DNA of 64,000 bases. Origin: Oryzias latipes. Its lineage: Eukaryota > Chordata > Actinopteri > Beloniformes > Adrianichthyidae. The DNA is taken from NCBI RefSeq assembly GCF_002234675.1, contig NC_019863.2:1813609-1877608 (forward strand). Direction: 5' to 3'. Shown piece by piece: positions 23,304 through 34,800 of the stretch (the stretch's first letter is position 1; every line of letters starts with the position of its first letter). A program made the position numbers and the translations under genes. Below the pieces are notes generated by a model. It was not told where the DNA came from. It did not search any database and worked only from the letters and a program-made list of their open reading frames with translations.

Positions 23304-26300
23304 TTGTCCTGTCCAACAGCTAGGCAAACAGATGAGAGCTGAGGGCCTCTTGTGTTGGACATATTTTATTTTAACGAGGGGTTATTCATCTTCAGACAAA
23401 CCAAAGGTATGTCTGAATAAACCCCTTTTGTAATTGAGGCCAAAATTTATTAATTTCAATCATGTTTGAAAATCTTTGGTGTTGGACCGGACGGAAAAGG
23501 AAAGAGGGGAAGAAGAGAGAGGGACGTTAGAGAGAGGGGGGGTAGGAGGGTGATAATAGGAGGGGAAGGGGGGTAAGACCGTGAAGCAGCATAGAGCAGA
23601 CAGGTTTACTGGTTGTTTATCGTTACGGTACGGTTCAAATGTAGTACAAAAAGGGCGGGGCCTGTTCACACACACTCAAATATTATCAACACACCTGCTA
23701 GCCGCAAAAATGTCCACATGTCAACATGCACACAAAACAGATAGTGTTCACGAACGCATACCTATGCCTTTAAACCAACTAGTGTGAAATCTTTCATTCA
23801 TTCAATCATGCAAACTATTAGTGCAAAGGTGAGCTAACACCTGTGCTCAGGTGAGTGTTTATGTTCTTCTAAAATGGATGGTGGAATGTGAAAAGAAGGA
23901 GGAGGAGCGCCCAGCCACCCCCACACCCATACCCCCGCCGCAGCAGCAGCGGCAGCCGGAATTCCCCCAACGCCACACGGGAACAGGCAGGGAACAACCG
24001 CCCCCCGGGCGACCAAGACCGCCACCCAGGCCTGGGCCAGCCGGACCGCCGCGAGGCCCCCAGAGCCAGAGAGCAGGGAGGCGCAGAGGGAAAGAGAGCG
24101 CCGCCCCAGCCCAGCCAGGAAAGCAGCCCCCCGCCGCGCCGGAAGAGCCCAACGCAGGGCCCCACCGGAGAGGGACGCCCACAGCCCCAGACGAGCACCC
24201 CACCACCACCCAGGAGTTCCGGGCATCCCCCCGCCCCGACCCCAGGTACGAGCCAGGACCCCCCAAGGGAGACCCGCTCCGCACTCCAGGCAGCCACCCA
24301 CCCGGCCCACGGTTGGTCCAGGTAGGAGCAAGGCAGGGGCCCGCCGCCCCCGCCCAGGAGGGGGGAACCCCGGGGAAAAAAGGGCGGCCCACAAGGGATG
24401 TTATAAATATGGCCCGACCAGGCTCGGCCATGTTGGAAGTTTGGCGGGGCCCAGCGCCCAGGGGCAAGGACCAGGACCCACCCCCCAGGGACACGAACAC
24501 CCCCGGCTCAGGTGTAATATGAACCCCCCCACCGCGCGGAGAGAGCACCGCCGGGCCCAGGGAGCCGGCACCCAAGGGACACGGCCGCCATCGCCAAGGG
24601 GCCCGCACCCCCCACCAGGGAAGGGGTAGGGGACAGATGGACCCAGGTCCCACCTTCCTTGTAAAATGTGTGTGCGTGTATGGGTGTTTGAGAGGGTGTT
24701 TGTGTGCATGTGTGTGTGTTTATGTTTGAATGTATATATTGAAGGGGGAGGGGTGTGTGTACTAAGGGGGGTGCAGTTAAAATTGGCGAGTAGGGCACTA
24801 AGGGGACATCTCCTGATTACTCACAGTGATGTCCCCTCACCCTCCACACCAAGGGGCCCTAAATGTCTAAGGTGCGGTTAAAATTGGCGGGTAGGGTGCC
24901 AGGAGGACATCTGCTGCTTGCTTGCAGTGATGTCCAAGCACCCCCCCTACCAAGGACCCTACATGTCTAAGGTGCAAATAAAACCGAAAGAGGGGGGGCC
25001 CACTCCATACGGCAACCATAGGAGGGGGGCCACTCCCAAGTAGCCCCCCCCCCAAGGCGTATCGCAGGCTAGACCCCCCACCCCCTCACCCTAATATGAG
25101 GTTATATAAGGAAGGGGGTAAGTTGGGGACAGCTGGTAGACTGTCCCCCGGTGGTCAAACAGCCGTCCCCCAGCCCACCCCCAGCAAAGGGGCCAGGGCC
25201 ACCCAGCCCAGGGGCCCACCCCCGGAGGCGCCGACACCCCAGGCCCGGCACCACCCACCCCACACAGAGAGAGAGGAGCCAGAAAGCGTCGCCCCCCCCG
25301 GAGCAAGCCCAGGCCCCCACCCCCAGACGCCGGCCCTAGAAGAGCTCTGGTCAGGCCTCGACGGGACCGAGGAGGCCAACCGGCCGAGGCAACCACTGAT
25401 TGCCTCAGCGGAGACCCCGACCCGCTAGCCCCCCCGACCCGTACTAATAATGGGCCCCCCCTCCCCCCCAGAACGCCCCCCCCACAGGACAGGGCCGACA
25501 AGCCCCCCACCCCACCCCACCCCAGACCCCGCAGCCGAAGCGGGTGACACCCAGAGCGACCGGGGGCCCCGAGAGGGCGGTCCCGTCCCGTCCCAGAGCC
25601 AGGGAAGGGCCGATCCCAGCCCCAGGTGCAGATGGGCAGCCCATCCGGCGCCGCTGGGCCCCCCCCACCCGAGCAGGGCCCCCCGCCAACCCCCCCCCAG
25701 CACAGGCAAAGGGACCACCCCCCCAAGCCAAGCCAGACCACCACCCCACCCCCCCACCACGCACCCCCACACCCAAGCCCAGAGGACCACGCAGCGCCCC
25801 AGCCCGCCCCACCCAGGCACCGGACCCGACCCCCGACCAACGGAGCCCCCCACCGCCCCCGCCAGGCACCGGAAGCCCCGACCCCCACCCCAAACCACGG
25901 CAGAAGGGCAAGGAGCAGCGACGACCAAGCCCCCCACCCCCTACGTCATGGAGTCAACCACAGGAGACCAGAGAGACTGAATTCTTTCAAAGTTACTTGA
26001 GCTTTGGGCTGACATTTTTTCCAAGCTGATATGATCAAACAGCAGATTTCTGTGTTGACTTATGTTTATATTTTTCTTGTTTTTCCAATTTATTAAAATA
26101 GTTTTTTTGGCAATACAAAGAGTTATGAAAATGATAGATGCTAATCCTTCTTCTATATCGATGGCACTCATGTCACCAAGCACACAAAGTGACGGTGAGG
26201 CAGTGATTGAAACCTTAAGCCAGACTGATAAATCGGCACATACCTTCTGCCAGAGAGCCTGGACAGGAGTGCAGAACCACAGTGCGTGCATGTAGCTGTC

Positions 26301-29300
26301 GGGTAGATTATTATCACAGTGCTCGCAAATGTCTGAGTTACTGAGACCCATCTTGAACATCCTCTGTCCAGTGTAGTAAATTCTGTGAAGAGTTTTGAGA
26401 TGGATTAGCTGTCAATAACTTTAATTATTGTAGCCAAAACTCTGTGCAGACATATTTGGTGTCTCTGAAACACAAAAGTTTCCATAGAAATGGAACAAAT
26501 GTGTTCCCTGTCAGGCTGTTTGAAACCTGTTTACTGTAAAACATCATCTCTGCTATTAGCCACACATGAGCCATGTGGGTCATTTTGAGCCGCACAGCTC
26601 AGACAAATTACTGTGTACACTCCTCTGCTACACTTACTGCAGAAAATAAGACGTAAACTCAAATTAAAAGCTTTTTTCTTTGCCACGTAGCTTTTTAAAT
26701 ATTTATATTCATACTGTCACCAAGTATAACCTCCTCCTCTGTGTTTTTGGTTTGAATTTGTGGCCTGCAGGTGAACTTTTTGCACAAGCACCAGTAGAGG
26801 AGTATCCAGGTACCATAGTGGAGGCGGTCACAGATTCCAGCAGGTATTTCGTCATTCGGATAGAGGATGGGAACGGTAAGACGATAGTCTTCAGAATATT
26901 GGCTTTAATCAGTTTTGACCTTTCTTTTAGAACAGTGGCTAAACTTGGTTCAAACTTGTAATAATCAGAGATGAACATGCCAAACCTGTATTTGGTTTTG
27001 GTTCATACACTTGACTTTAGTTAGAATTCAGAAAAGCCCTTGTCTCATGGACATTTATCTTCTAAAGCAGCAGGTGTTCATCTCGTGTCTGTTTTTGTGT
27101 TGTTTTTTAGGACGTCATGCTTTTATTGGTCTGGGCTTTGCTGATCGTGGAGACTCATTTGACTTCAATGTTGCTTTGCAAGATCATTTTAAGTAAGTCA
27201 CTGTGATTATATTTCCTTTTTATCATCTCATCTGCATTTAGTGATGTTTGGAAAAACAGCTGCTTGTAGTTCCTGAACAGTATTCTCTTAAAACAATGAT
27301 ATAAGACCAAAACAATGAGACCCAACAACTCATTGAAATGTGGTCAGATGAATAAAGGCTGATTGAAACAACTTTTAACGTGATACACAATGTTTCCCAC
27401 TGTTTTTCCCTACAATCCATTTGTCAAAACTAGGCCTGCACAATATACCGCAAATTTATCGTTATCGCAAAATCCAGCTCTGCAATATGCATATCGCAAA
27501 AGACGGCAAATATCGCAATAAATGGTAAACCTTAAATGTGCTAAAACAATCTTATGTCAGCTTGAACCATTTAACGAATCAAATAAATCCCTTTATGCAT
27601 TTGACTAATCGGATGGAGGCCTATTATGTTAGATGTTTGTCACCTAAGTCGACGAGTGACATTTGGAGTATAATTTTTAAACTGTTGCAATTTAATGGGA
27701 ATGGTTATTTGGTTATTTTGCTATTTGTTTATATACCGCAAATTATATCGTTATTGCAATTTTAATCTCTAATATCGCATATCGCAAGTTTTCCTCATAT
27801 CGTGCAGCCCTAGTCAAAACCCTTGTGCTATCTTGTGGGGTCCAGATGACCCCACCCTTCCATTGACGTGTTCTCCCTACCATGACAAAGGTGGATAAAG
27901 GTGGAAAGATTTCATGTAATCCATGGACACCAGTGAAGATCACAAATCATTGAAGAAAAAAGGTTCAGGGCACTGTCTAGTGGGGTCATCTGGACCCCAT
28001 ATGATAGCACAAGGGAAAAACACTTATCAGAGTACCTTCTTTAGCCCTCTTTTTTGTCAGTAACCGCCCTGCAGCGCGCCTCCACCGGACCAAAAGAGCG
28101 AGTAAAAAGTGCTGAGCCTGACGTTGGGGTAGACTTTCAGAATTTGTGAGCGAAATATAAAAAGTTTGAATGAACTAAAAGCGCAGGACTGTCCATATCT
28201 TCTCCCTCTAGTTGCTTTGCCCCGCCCTCGTAATTCCTGACCAATAAGTGAAGAGATCTTTGGTCACATGGTTTTGTTCACAAGCTTTAGTCCGGAACTG
28301 AAACGTTCCCATGACAGCAGTCTGAATACAGACCAAACCCGAGGTTCGGAGCTCGATCCGGAGTTCGATCCGGAGCTCGATCTGGGCCAAATTCAGTGGA
28401 CTTTTCTGGTTTTTCCAGTTTGAATGCACCTGTAATTTGGCATGGACGTGAAAGCAGAAACAAGTGAAATTTAACCTCTGGAACTCCATAAAGGTTTCAT
28501 ACATGTTTATGCCAAGACACGTCACAACAACACTACACACAAATTCATCCAAATAAAACATTATTGTGACTTTGTGAACTGTATAGTTGTATTATAACTT
28601 AAGCTCCATCAATATGGCCCTTGAGGGCCGGGCTGGGGGGGTGGGGGTTGTGTTGCTGACCTCTTTGACCCTGTCAATACTGATGCTTATATAATCTTGC
28701 CAGCATTGGTGAAGTCACAGGCCTGTCTGGTTTAGTTGGTGGGAACATCCAACTAAAAATGAAATTCACATTTTTTTAAATAAAATAAAAGATTTTAATC
28801 TTATGTGAGCCATTATAGATACCGAGGTGATTCACGTCCCTCATACAAAACAAAAACCTGTACACCGATTTCTTTTACAAGAAGGCCCCCGGTTCAAGTC
28901 CTGGCTGGGGGACCTGAACCAGAACATCAATGGGGGACCCTTCTGTGTGGAGTTTGCATGTTCTCCCCGTGCATGCGTGGGTTTTCTCCGGGATCTCCGG
29001 CTTCCTCCCACCGTCCAAAAACATGCTTCATAGGTTGATTGGCAACTCTAAATTGTCCATAGGTGTGAGTGTGAGAGTGAATGGATGTGTGATTGAGGAT
29101 ATTCCACCCTGCGACAGACTGGCGACCAGTCCAGGGCATCCCTTGCCTACGCCCAAGTAGCCGGGATAGGCTCCGGCAACCCCGTGACCCCGAAAGGGAA
29201 AAACGGTCAAGAAGATGAATGAATGAACGAATTCTTTTGATGCACTGTCCAAAAAAGTAAATGTTGGTTTCATGTCAATTTCCTTGAATTCATTGCTCCT

Positions 29301-29992
29301 TTAGCTCAGTCTGACTCCAGATGTCTTTGTTGTCAATTCAAAGGTGGGTGAAACAAGAAGGGGAACTCGCAAAACTGGAGGCCAACCCAAGCACCCAGCC
29401 TAAACTGGACCTGAGCTTCAAAGAGGGTCAGACCATCAAGATAAGCATCGGGGTGAGCTGGTTTTCCCCACCAGGAAACGCCGTCACGCTCAAAGAATCT
29501 CATGTCAAAGTCATTCATGTCTTTGCAGCAGAACATCAAGAAGAAGGATGGGGGTGGTGCTAAAGCACGACCCACACCTGGAGGCCTGCTTCCCCCTCCT
29601 CCTTCTGGGGCTAAAGTGGGAGGTGTCACGCCCCCTCCTGGAGGGCATCAGCCGGTCCCTGCCGCACAGGCCACCGCTGGTGATTTACAGTTGACCTGTT
29701 GGCATCATTTCATGTTGTTGTTGGGACACTTGGTAACGTTTCCGCCTCCCGCAGCTACTCTTTTAGACTTTGGCTCCCCCAGCCCCGCGACCCAACCCAG
29801 CGCCGACCTGTGGGGAGACTTCACAGCTGCAGGACCCAAGTAAGTTCCTCAGATAAACCCTCGTGAGGTTTGGCTCCATCTCATTTCATTTGTTCGGTTG
29901 CTTCCTCCATCGTCATCCTCTGTCGCCCTCTCTCCCCCCCCCACAGCTCCAACAAAGACGCTGTCAAGTCAGGCTGGGTGCAGTTTAGCTGA
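20735..29992 (+). CDS. necap2: Adaptin ear-binding coat-associated protein (NECAP2)
   Basis: Eight exons are joined: 20735-20829, 21788-21888, 26771-26875, 27111-27192, 29344-29452, 29532-29679, 29755-29839 and 29947-29992 (771 nt, 256 aa; human NECAP2 is 263). NECAPs bind the ear domains of AP-1 and AP-2 and act in clathrin-coated vesicle formation. Residues about 3-133 form the PH-like PHear domain, from [20 protein letters not shown] through [31 protein letters not shown] and [15 protein letters not shown] proline-rich tail follows, with the adaptor-binding motif WGDF (233-236) and the C-terminal WVQF (252-255), here followed by one extra Ser. [10 protein letters not shown] and the neighbour genes favour NECAP2 over NECAP1. 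Intron 2 appears to be GC-AG. Confidence 0.95.
21508..21727. mobile_element. CCCTTGTGC inverted-repeat element, copy 1
   Basis: The ends are CCCTTGTGCTGTCTTGTGGG and its inverse, about 35 bp long, enclosing a non-coding interior. The 4-bp duplication ATAA lies at 21504-21507 and 21728-21731. The left half also contains a second long hairpin centred near GTTAACG (21560-21566), formed by the GGGGTCCAGATGACCCC block and its inverse. It sits in necap2 intron 1. Related copies are at 22211-22464, 27820-28015 and 34907-35120. Confidence 0.8.
21889..21894 (+). promoter_or_regulatory. necap2: Probable GC-type splice donor of necap2 intron 2
   Basis: Protein conservation requires exon 2 to end at ACAG (21885-21888), because exon 3 begins GT GAA CTT TTT GCA (GELFAQAP in the family). 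The next bases are GCAGGT, a GC donor. Using the GT three bases further on (21892) would create AGG TGA, a stop codon, at the junction. GC-AG introns are an established minority class in vertebrates. Confidence 0.7.
22211..22464. mobile_element. CCCTTGTGC inverted-repeat element, copy 2
   Basis: The right end GATAGCACAAGGG is intact (to 22464) and is followed by ATAA. The left end has lost its first three C residues and starts TTGTGCTATC at 22211. The interior shares CACTGGTGTCCATGGATTAC and CACCTTTGTCATGGTAGGGA with copies 3 and 4. It sits in necap2 intron 2. Confidence 0.75.
22688..23256. mobile_element. Inverted-repeat element, copy B (non-autonomous)
   Basis: The left end GACTGTACATGAGAACTGGA mirrors the right end TCCAGTTCTTATATACAGTC. 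The 569-bp interior has no real ORF and matches copies A (18085-18858) and C (47482-48185), including GAATGACTGAGT and CTTCCTGTTTGGAACACCAG. The LINE at 23265 inserted at or very near its right end, because the target duplication begins inside CAGTCAATAAC. Confidence 0.7.
23885..25980. repeat. Extreme C-rich (+) / G-rich (-) low-complexity block of the LINE 3' region
   Basis: Over about 2.1 kb the + strand is dominated by C runs (CCCCCC and longer) with purine breaks. Long ORFs appear on both strands (for example 23851-24522 +, 25091-25888 -), but these are composition artefacts: the predicted peptides are just Pro/Arg or Gly/Trp/Leu-rich and overlap in all frames. Many G4-type tracts are present on the minus strand. 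At 24660-24760 there is also a GT-rich simple stretch. Confidence 0.75.
24770..24970. repeat. Tandem duplication of a unit of about 101 bp
   Basis: Two units start at 24770 and 24871, each opening GGTGC-GTTAAAATTGGCG and closing near ATGTCTAAGGTGC; a third start at 24971 (GGTGCAAATAAAA) breaks off. Within each unit, GGACATCT and AGTGATGTCC can pair as a hairpin. It belongs to the LINE 3' region. Confidence 0.75.
25941..26360 (-). pseudogene. LINE ORF2 C-terminal fragment (L1/Tx1 clade)
   Basis: The minus-strand frame of 139 codons contains a Cys/His-type cluster ([19 protein letters not shown]), then [24 protein letters not shown] and a final [15 protein letters not shown]. This is the end of ORF2 in L1/Tx1-type LINEs. 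The reverse transcriptase and endonuclease were lost by 5' truncation; the element boundary is only about 50 bp upstream. The natural stop of the frame is followed by the G-rich 3' region. Confidence 0.8.
27431..27812. mobile_element. hAT-type non-autonomous element
   Basis: The ends TAGGCCTGCACAATATA and its near-inverse (ATATCGTGCAGCCCTA) are flanked by an exact 8-bp duplication, GTCAAAAC, at 27423-27430 and 27813-27820. An 8-bp duplication and GGGCTGCAC-type ends are marks of hAT elements. Subterminal ATATCGCAA-type blocks are repeated at both ends. It has no transposase. It lies in necap2 intron 4. Confidence 0.85.
27820..28015. mobile_element. CCCTTGTGC inverted-repeat element, copy 3
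   Basis: The ends are CCCTTGTGCTATC... and its inverse ...GATAGCACAAGGG. The 4-bp duplication AAAA lies at 27816-27819 and 28016-28019. The first C of the element (27820) is also the last base of the neighbouring hAT duplication, so the hAT element inserted across this boundary later. It lies in necap2 intron 4. Confidence 0.8.
28880..29227 (+). repeat. tRNA-derived SINE, 5'-truncated
   Basis: It starts inside a tRNA-like head and keeps a B box, GGTTCAAGTCC (28891-28901). The body runs through GTGTGGAGTTTGCATGTTCT and GCGACAGACTGGCGACCAG and ends in a GATGAATGAATGA tail. A possible imperfect duplication is GATTTCTTTT (near 28867) versus GAATTCTTTT (near 29229). Same family as 11915-12089 and 42644-42773. 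It lies in necap2 intron 4. Confidence 0.75.
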
Positions 29993-30710
29993 GTCATAGG
30001 AAAACGCCCCCCCCCTCTCAGGTTCTGTACATTCCTGATCAGGACACACAAACAAAGCGGAGCTGTTCAGCCCATTTCTCTAGCTCCTTAGCTACACTTA
30101 CTGTCTTCAGATACAGTCTGCCGACCAACATGCTCAGTCTGGAAGAACAAATTGAATGCTCATCTTTTTCATCCTGCCATGCAGCAAGGCAGATTTTTAG
30201 ATGCTCCTAAATCTAAGATTGAAGGGAAAAGTGGTCTGCTGACACTAACAAGGTAACATATTTCTCCACTAATGAAAATGGGGTTATTTTTTGGTAAGTT
30301 TGAACCTTTTCTAGATCAAATCTAACCCTCTGCTCCTTGAATGATGTCATTCCACCAGCATCTCTCATCTCAACCTTTTCTTTTGCCGTAGAGCAGCATT
30401 TCTGTTGGTTTGTTTTATTCACCTTTCATATTTCTTTTGTTGGGAAACTTTTAAGGCTATGTTCGTGTTTGCTCATTTGATTTTCATTAAAGCTTGTAAT
30501 CAAGATCTGAAGGATTTTTAATGACAGTGATGGGAAAAAATTACAGTTCTTAGTTGTGTCTGTCGCTGAAGCATTTGCATCTTTTGTTGACGTGTTTACA
30601 CCTGCGCTTGTTAGTTTGTGCCTTTTACCCAAAAGCAATGTCCTCACTCATCCTTACTCTAAGTGCCTTTCTGAAGAAGACAAAATGCATGAAATGTAAT
30701 ACCGTCTGTA

Positions 30711-30716
30711 AATAAA
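30711..30716 (+). terminator. necap2: Probable necap2 polyadenylation signal
   Basis: AATAAA occurs about 720 bp after the necap2 stop, in otherwise unique sequence that would be the 3' UTR (29993 to about 30735). A GT-rich stretch (GGTTTGTGTT) follows at 30731-30740, as expected downstream of a cleavage site. Confidence 0.6.
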
Positions 30717-30864
30717 CATTATATTTCATTGGTTTGTGTTAAACTCTTGCTGTTTTTTTTTTTTTGCTTTTAAGCTACTTAAGACACTTTTGAAAACAGA
30801 AAACAGAAACTTACAAACAATTTCATTTATAAAAGCTGCCAAAAAGAAATGATGGGTTTTGGTT

Positions 30865-31819
30865 GTGTTAGGGTTGAGAAAGGCCTGTAGTTTTCATCGT
30901 GGTTTACTTCAACTATGAGAGACAAAATGAGAAAAAAAAATCTAGAAAATCAAGAATTTATTTGTAAATTATGGTGGAAAATAAGTATTTGGTCAAAACC
31001 AAAGTTCAACTCAGTACTTTATTTTCCCTTTGTTGGTAATGACAGCAGTCAAACATTTTCTGTGAGTCTTCTCAAAGTTTTCACAAACTGTTGTTGGTAT
31101 TTTGGTCCATTCCTCCATGCAGATCTCCTCTAGAGCAGTGATGTTTGGGGTTGTTGCTGGACAACACAGACTTTCTACTCCCTCCAAAGATTTTCTATGG
31201 GGTTGAGATCTGGAGACTGATTAGTCCACTCCAGGACCTTGAAATGCTTCTCATGAAGCCACTCCTTCGTTACCCGGGCAACGATTTTGAGTGAAAACAT
31301 CCTTCCGTCAGCATTGAAGAGAAACATGGCTGGGTCTTTCAGCATGACAACCATCCCAAACAGACATCCCCAAATCTTGATGCTTCCACCCCCATGCTTT
31401 ACAGCAGGTCTGGTGTTCTTTGGATGCAGCTCAGCATTCTTTCTCCTCCAAACACGACGAGTAGAGCTATCACCAAAAAGTTCTGTTTTGGTTTCATCTG
31501 ACCATAGGACATTCCCAATCCTCTTCTGGATCATCCAAATGCTCTCTAGCAGACTTCTTACAGGAAGGATCCTCTTGCAGAAGAAGTTACAGGTCTGTAA
31601 GAGCCAGAAATCTTGCTTTTTGTCGGTGACCAAATACTTATTTTCCTACATAAATGAAAAATTCTTTAAAAATCAGAGAATGTGATTTTCTGGCTTTTTT
31701 TTTCATTTTGTCTTTCATAGTTGAAGTATATGTAGGATGAAAATGACAGGCCTCTCTCACCTCGAAGTGGGAGAATTTGCACAACTGGTGGCTGGCTAAA
31801 TACTTTTTTGCCCCACTGT
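30865..31819 (-). pseudogene. Tc1-like element remnant with transposase C-terminal part
   Basis: The minus-strand ORF 31633-31175 includes VLWSDETKTELFG, KHGGGSIKIWG and [15 protein letters not shown], which are the catalytic core and C-terminus of a Tc1 transposase. The N-terminal DNA-binding part is missing. The right end reads TTTTTTGCCCCACTGT, the inverse of the family terminus CAGTGGGGCAAAAA. The left end is worn but keeps CAACTATGAGAGACAAAATG. Close relatives lie at 60836-60980 and 61420-62886. Confidence 0.85.
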
Positions 31820-34800
31820 CTGTTGAAGGTGAGACAGAAGAGTGTTTTGGTCCATCTGTAATCTGAAAAATCCCCTCATTAATGTTACCACCAGAAATGG
31901 AAAAGATATAGATTTGTATAAAAGAAAACCAATCAAACACTGAGAATAACAGCGGGATCTGTTCAAAAACCACAGACACAAGCAAGATTATGACGTAAAA
32001 AAGGTATAAAATTGATCAGTAAGTAAATAAATGGCAAACAGTCAGTTTCTCTTCCTGTTGTGTCTCTGTTGTCTTTGCCTTTGTCTGTACATGTGATGTG
32101 AACTAAAAGACGTCCAATCGCAAGCTTACTTCTAACAAGTCGGGTAAGTTTCAATTGAGAAAGGCCTGTCACTAAACATCCTATAACCACTTTTTCTCAC
32201 CTCTGCAAACAATACCTGCATAAATTAATATGACACTCTTTTCTAAATACAAAGAATGAAACAGTAGAATACCCGGAGTGCAGGTTTTTATGTTTGAAGT
32301 TGCTTTGTCATGCATTTTGTTTCTGTTACTTAAAATAAGAACTGCCAGTAAGAACAGAAGTTTGTCTGTTAAGACCTTGTGCTTTTTAGTTTTTTAGCTC
32401 TTACCCAATTAAAGAAAACTTATACTGTCCAGTTGATTTTTTTAGTCATACATGTTGATTCTATCCATTTAGATCAAATAATTAGACCATATGGTATCAC
32501 CACAAAGTTAGATGAATCTTTTATGCATTAATTCGTGGTACGATGGAGATACTTCGCAAATAGGGGTGTGACGATTAGTCGATGAATTGATTTCTAGTCC
32601 TACGAGCCGACCAGATCAGTCTCACGCAGGTTTTTAATCGAACCTGAACCTATACCATTAAAGAAATAGGTTCAGGTTTATTTAGCTAAAACATAAAAAC
32701 CACCAAGTGCATCACAGTGAACAACACACATGTGATGTCATCAAAAACTGATCATCATTCCAGTCCAATGTGTGGACAGACTTTGAATAAAGTCATGTGA
32801 CCATCCAGTGTCTAGAATGTTCTAAGAATGTTCCCTTTGGATTCTTTGGATGTGGAAAAACAACAGTGGTGAACTTTAGGAAACTTACTAGAATGTGAAT
32901 GGATTTGACATTCATTCTAGTTTACTCGTTTGTTTGGACACATATTTCATTTACACTTAATTCTCTTGAAAAAAATCAAAGGAATCTGGAAAAACTTCAC
33001 CTGCATTGTTCAGTAGCAGGAATTTCTCTCTGAGTCACACTGATTGAAGTTTTGGATAAAGATGTCCTGGATCCATTGTGAATCTATCAAAATGAACCAA
33101 TAATGACCATGAATCACATTGGCAACCTTAACATGAATCGAATCGCTGTGCTTCAGACCTTTTAAGAAAGAAGTAAAGTGCTATATAAGTATTCACCATA
33201 TACCAAAAATCCTTTGTAAAAAGTCACTCCAGGATTGAAATCCAGAAATGTTTTCAGTTTAGTCATATTCTAAACATTTCCGTTGCATCTCTTTGCTTCA
33301 GCAGGAGCGTCAGGTTGGTGGACACGAACTAACAAGGATGGAGATGATCTTAAGTCAAATACTGTTCTTCATCCAACCTCTACTTGTTTTCCTTTTTCTC
33401 TTTCTTAATTATAGTATCTTCTGCCATTCTTTTCCACAATTCTTCTACAACTTTTCAGCCGTTTGAACCATTCAACTATTAAAATGTTCAGCTCTTTTAG
33501 CTTTTTCCAGCTATGACTTTTGCTCCTTCAAATCCTTGAACTTTTCCAGATATTCCAGGATTAAATGGAATATGTGTCCTTTCCACTGTACCTGGTTGGT
33601 GGCGTAGTGGTATGTGAGCTGTGGTGTACAACTTTGCCGGTGTGATACCCAGCGCTTGCATTTTTCACAAAAATATAGTTTTTTTATTTTGCTGTTTTCA
33701 TTTTATTTATGGTCAACTTTGATAATTTCTTTTCCTTTTTTTTGCCAATTCTTTCCCTTTAAGTTTCATTTTCATTCAGTGATACATCATTCAACCCTGC
33801 ATTTTCTTGTGGAAATGCAGCTCCTTCTGGTTTTTTCCGATGTTTTTCCTTGAGTTTACCAGACGACAATCAAACCAGGTGACCTTTAATCGAATGCTAG
33901 CTTGGTTTGCTAACAGATGAAACAGGTAACCGCTTTAACAGTATCTTCAGTAGATAGGGCAAAAAATTACTGAACTACATCTACTTGAAGTCAGTTTTTA
34001 GTTCTGTAATCACTCTCTCAGGCAACTTTAACGCAACCAAACCTGGACTGTGTGTAAGTGAGCAAAAACGCAAAAAGAAGTCACGAAGCTTCTGGAAGAG
34101 CGCACTCAGGGATGCTGCTCTAAAACCAAGGACTGGGTTGTAACCTGTCAATCAAAAGAACTTCTTGTGCAATTCTTTAGAGTTAAGTCCAAAAAATGAA
34201 CTAGCAATTTGGGAGCCAACCTGGTTATTTCTTTTTATAAAGACGTTCAAAAGGAAGTGAAGAAATGTTTGAGACCAAAGGAAGCTGCTAGGGCTGACCA
34301 ATTTGTGAGAGACAGTTGAAGGTCCAACTCCCCCCTGAATGATCCCTCAGGGAGACTCTGACAGGCAGCAGCTGGAAGTGTCTTGCCTCAGGACCCTCAC
34401 TGGATTTTCTGACTCTGGGTGCCCTGGGAAGTGAAACCCAGGTTTTCTGCATGACAGTCCCACATCGGCCCACTGAATCATTTGACTTTATTAAATGATT
34501 CAATGAAGAAAAAATGAGATGATATAGTTTCAATTGTCACTATTAAGTTATTGATTAGGTATTGAACGATGCTTGAGGGGACTGTAGCAATGGTCCTGGT
34601 AGTAGACAAGAAATCCTGAGTCAAATGCCTCTTTTACCTGTGAAGTAAGATGCATTTAAAATGTGGATTTTTTTTTTATAAAACTTTGAAAATCCTTGTT
34701 TATAATCCTCTTTCTTTAAGAAAAATAAAAAAAATTCGATCCAAAAATTCCTAAATCTTTAAATCTGGATGTTCAGAAGTAAAACCTTTCAGGTGTTTTA

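Larger units (their letters stand above)
23265..26410 (-). mobile_element. L1/Tx1-like LINE, 5'-truncated, with G-rich 3' region
   Basis: A 12-bp duplication, GTCAATAACTTT, lies at 23253-23264 and 26411-26422. A T-run of about 40 bp (23261-23300) is the poly(A) tail of a minus-strand retrotransposon. In LINE order it holds only the last part of ORF2 (26360-25941), then about 2.6 kb of non-coding 3' sequence. Most of that (25980-23890) is extremely G-rich in LINE sense, with long G runs. It fills much of necap2 intron 2 (21889-26770) and lies antisense to the gene. Confidence 0.85.

Noticed and set aside
23851..26029. Many long overlapping ORFs on both strands (Pro/Arg-rich and Gly/Trp-rich)
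   Set aside because: They result from extreme C/G bias that removes stop codons in all frames. They show no domain, overlap each other and lie in the 3' region of a LINE.
33593..33660. tRNA-like stretch with an A-box-like GTGGCGTAGTGG and B-box-like GGTGTGATACCC
   Set aside because: The B box is poor and no cloverleaf can be drawn with confidence. At most it is an old SINE head.
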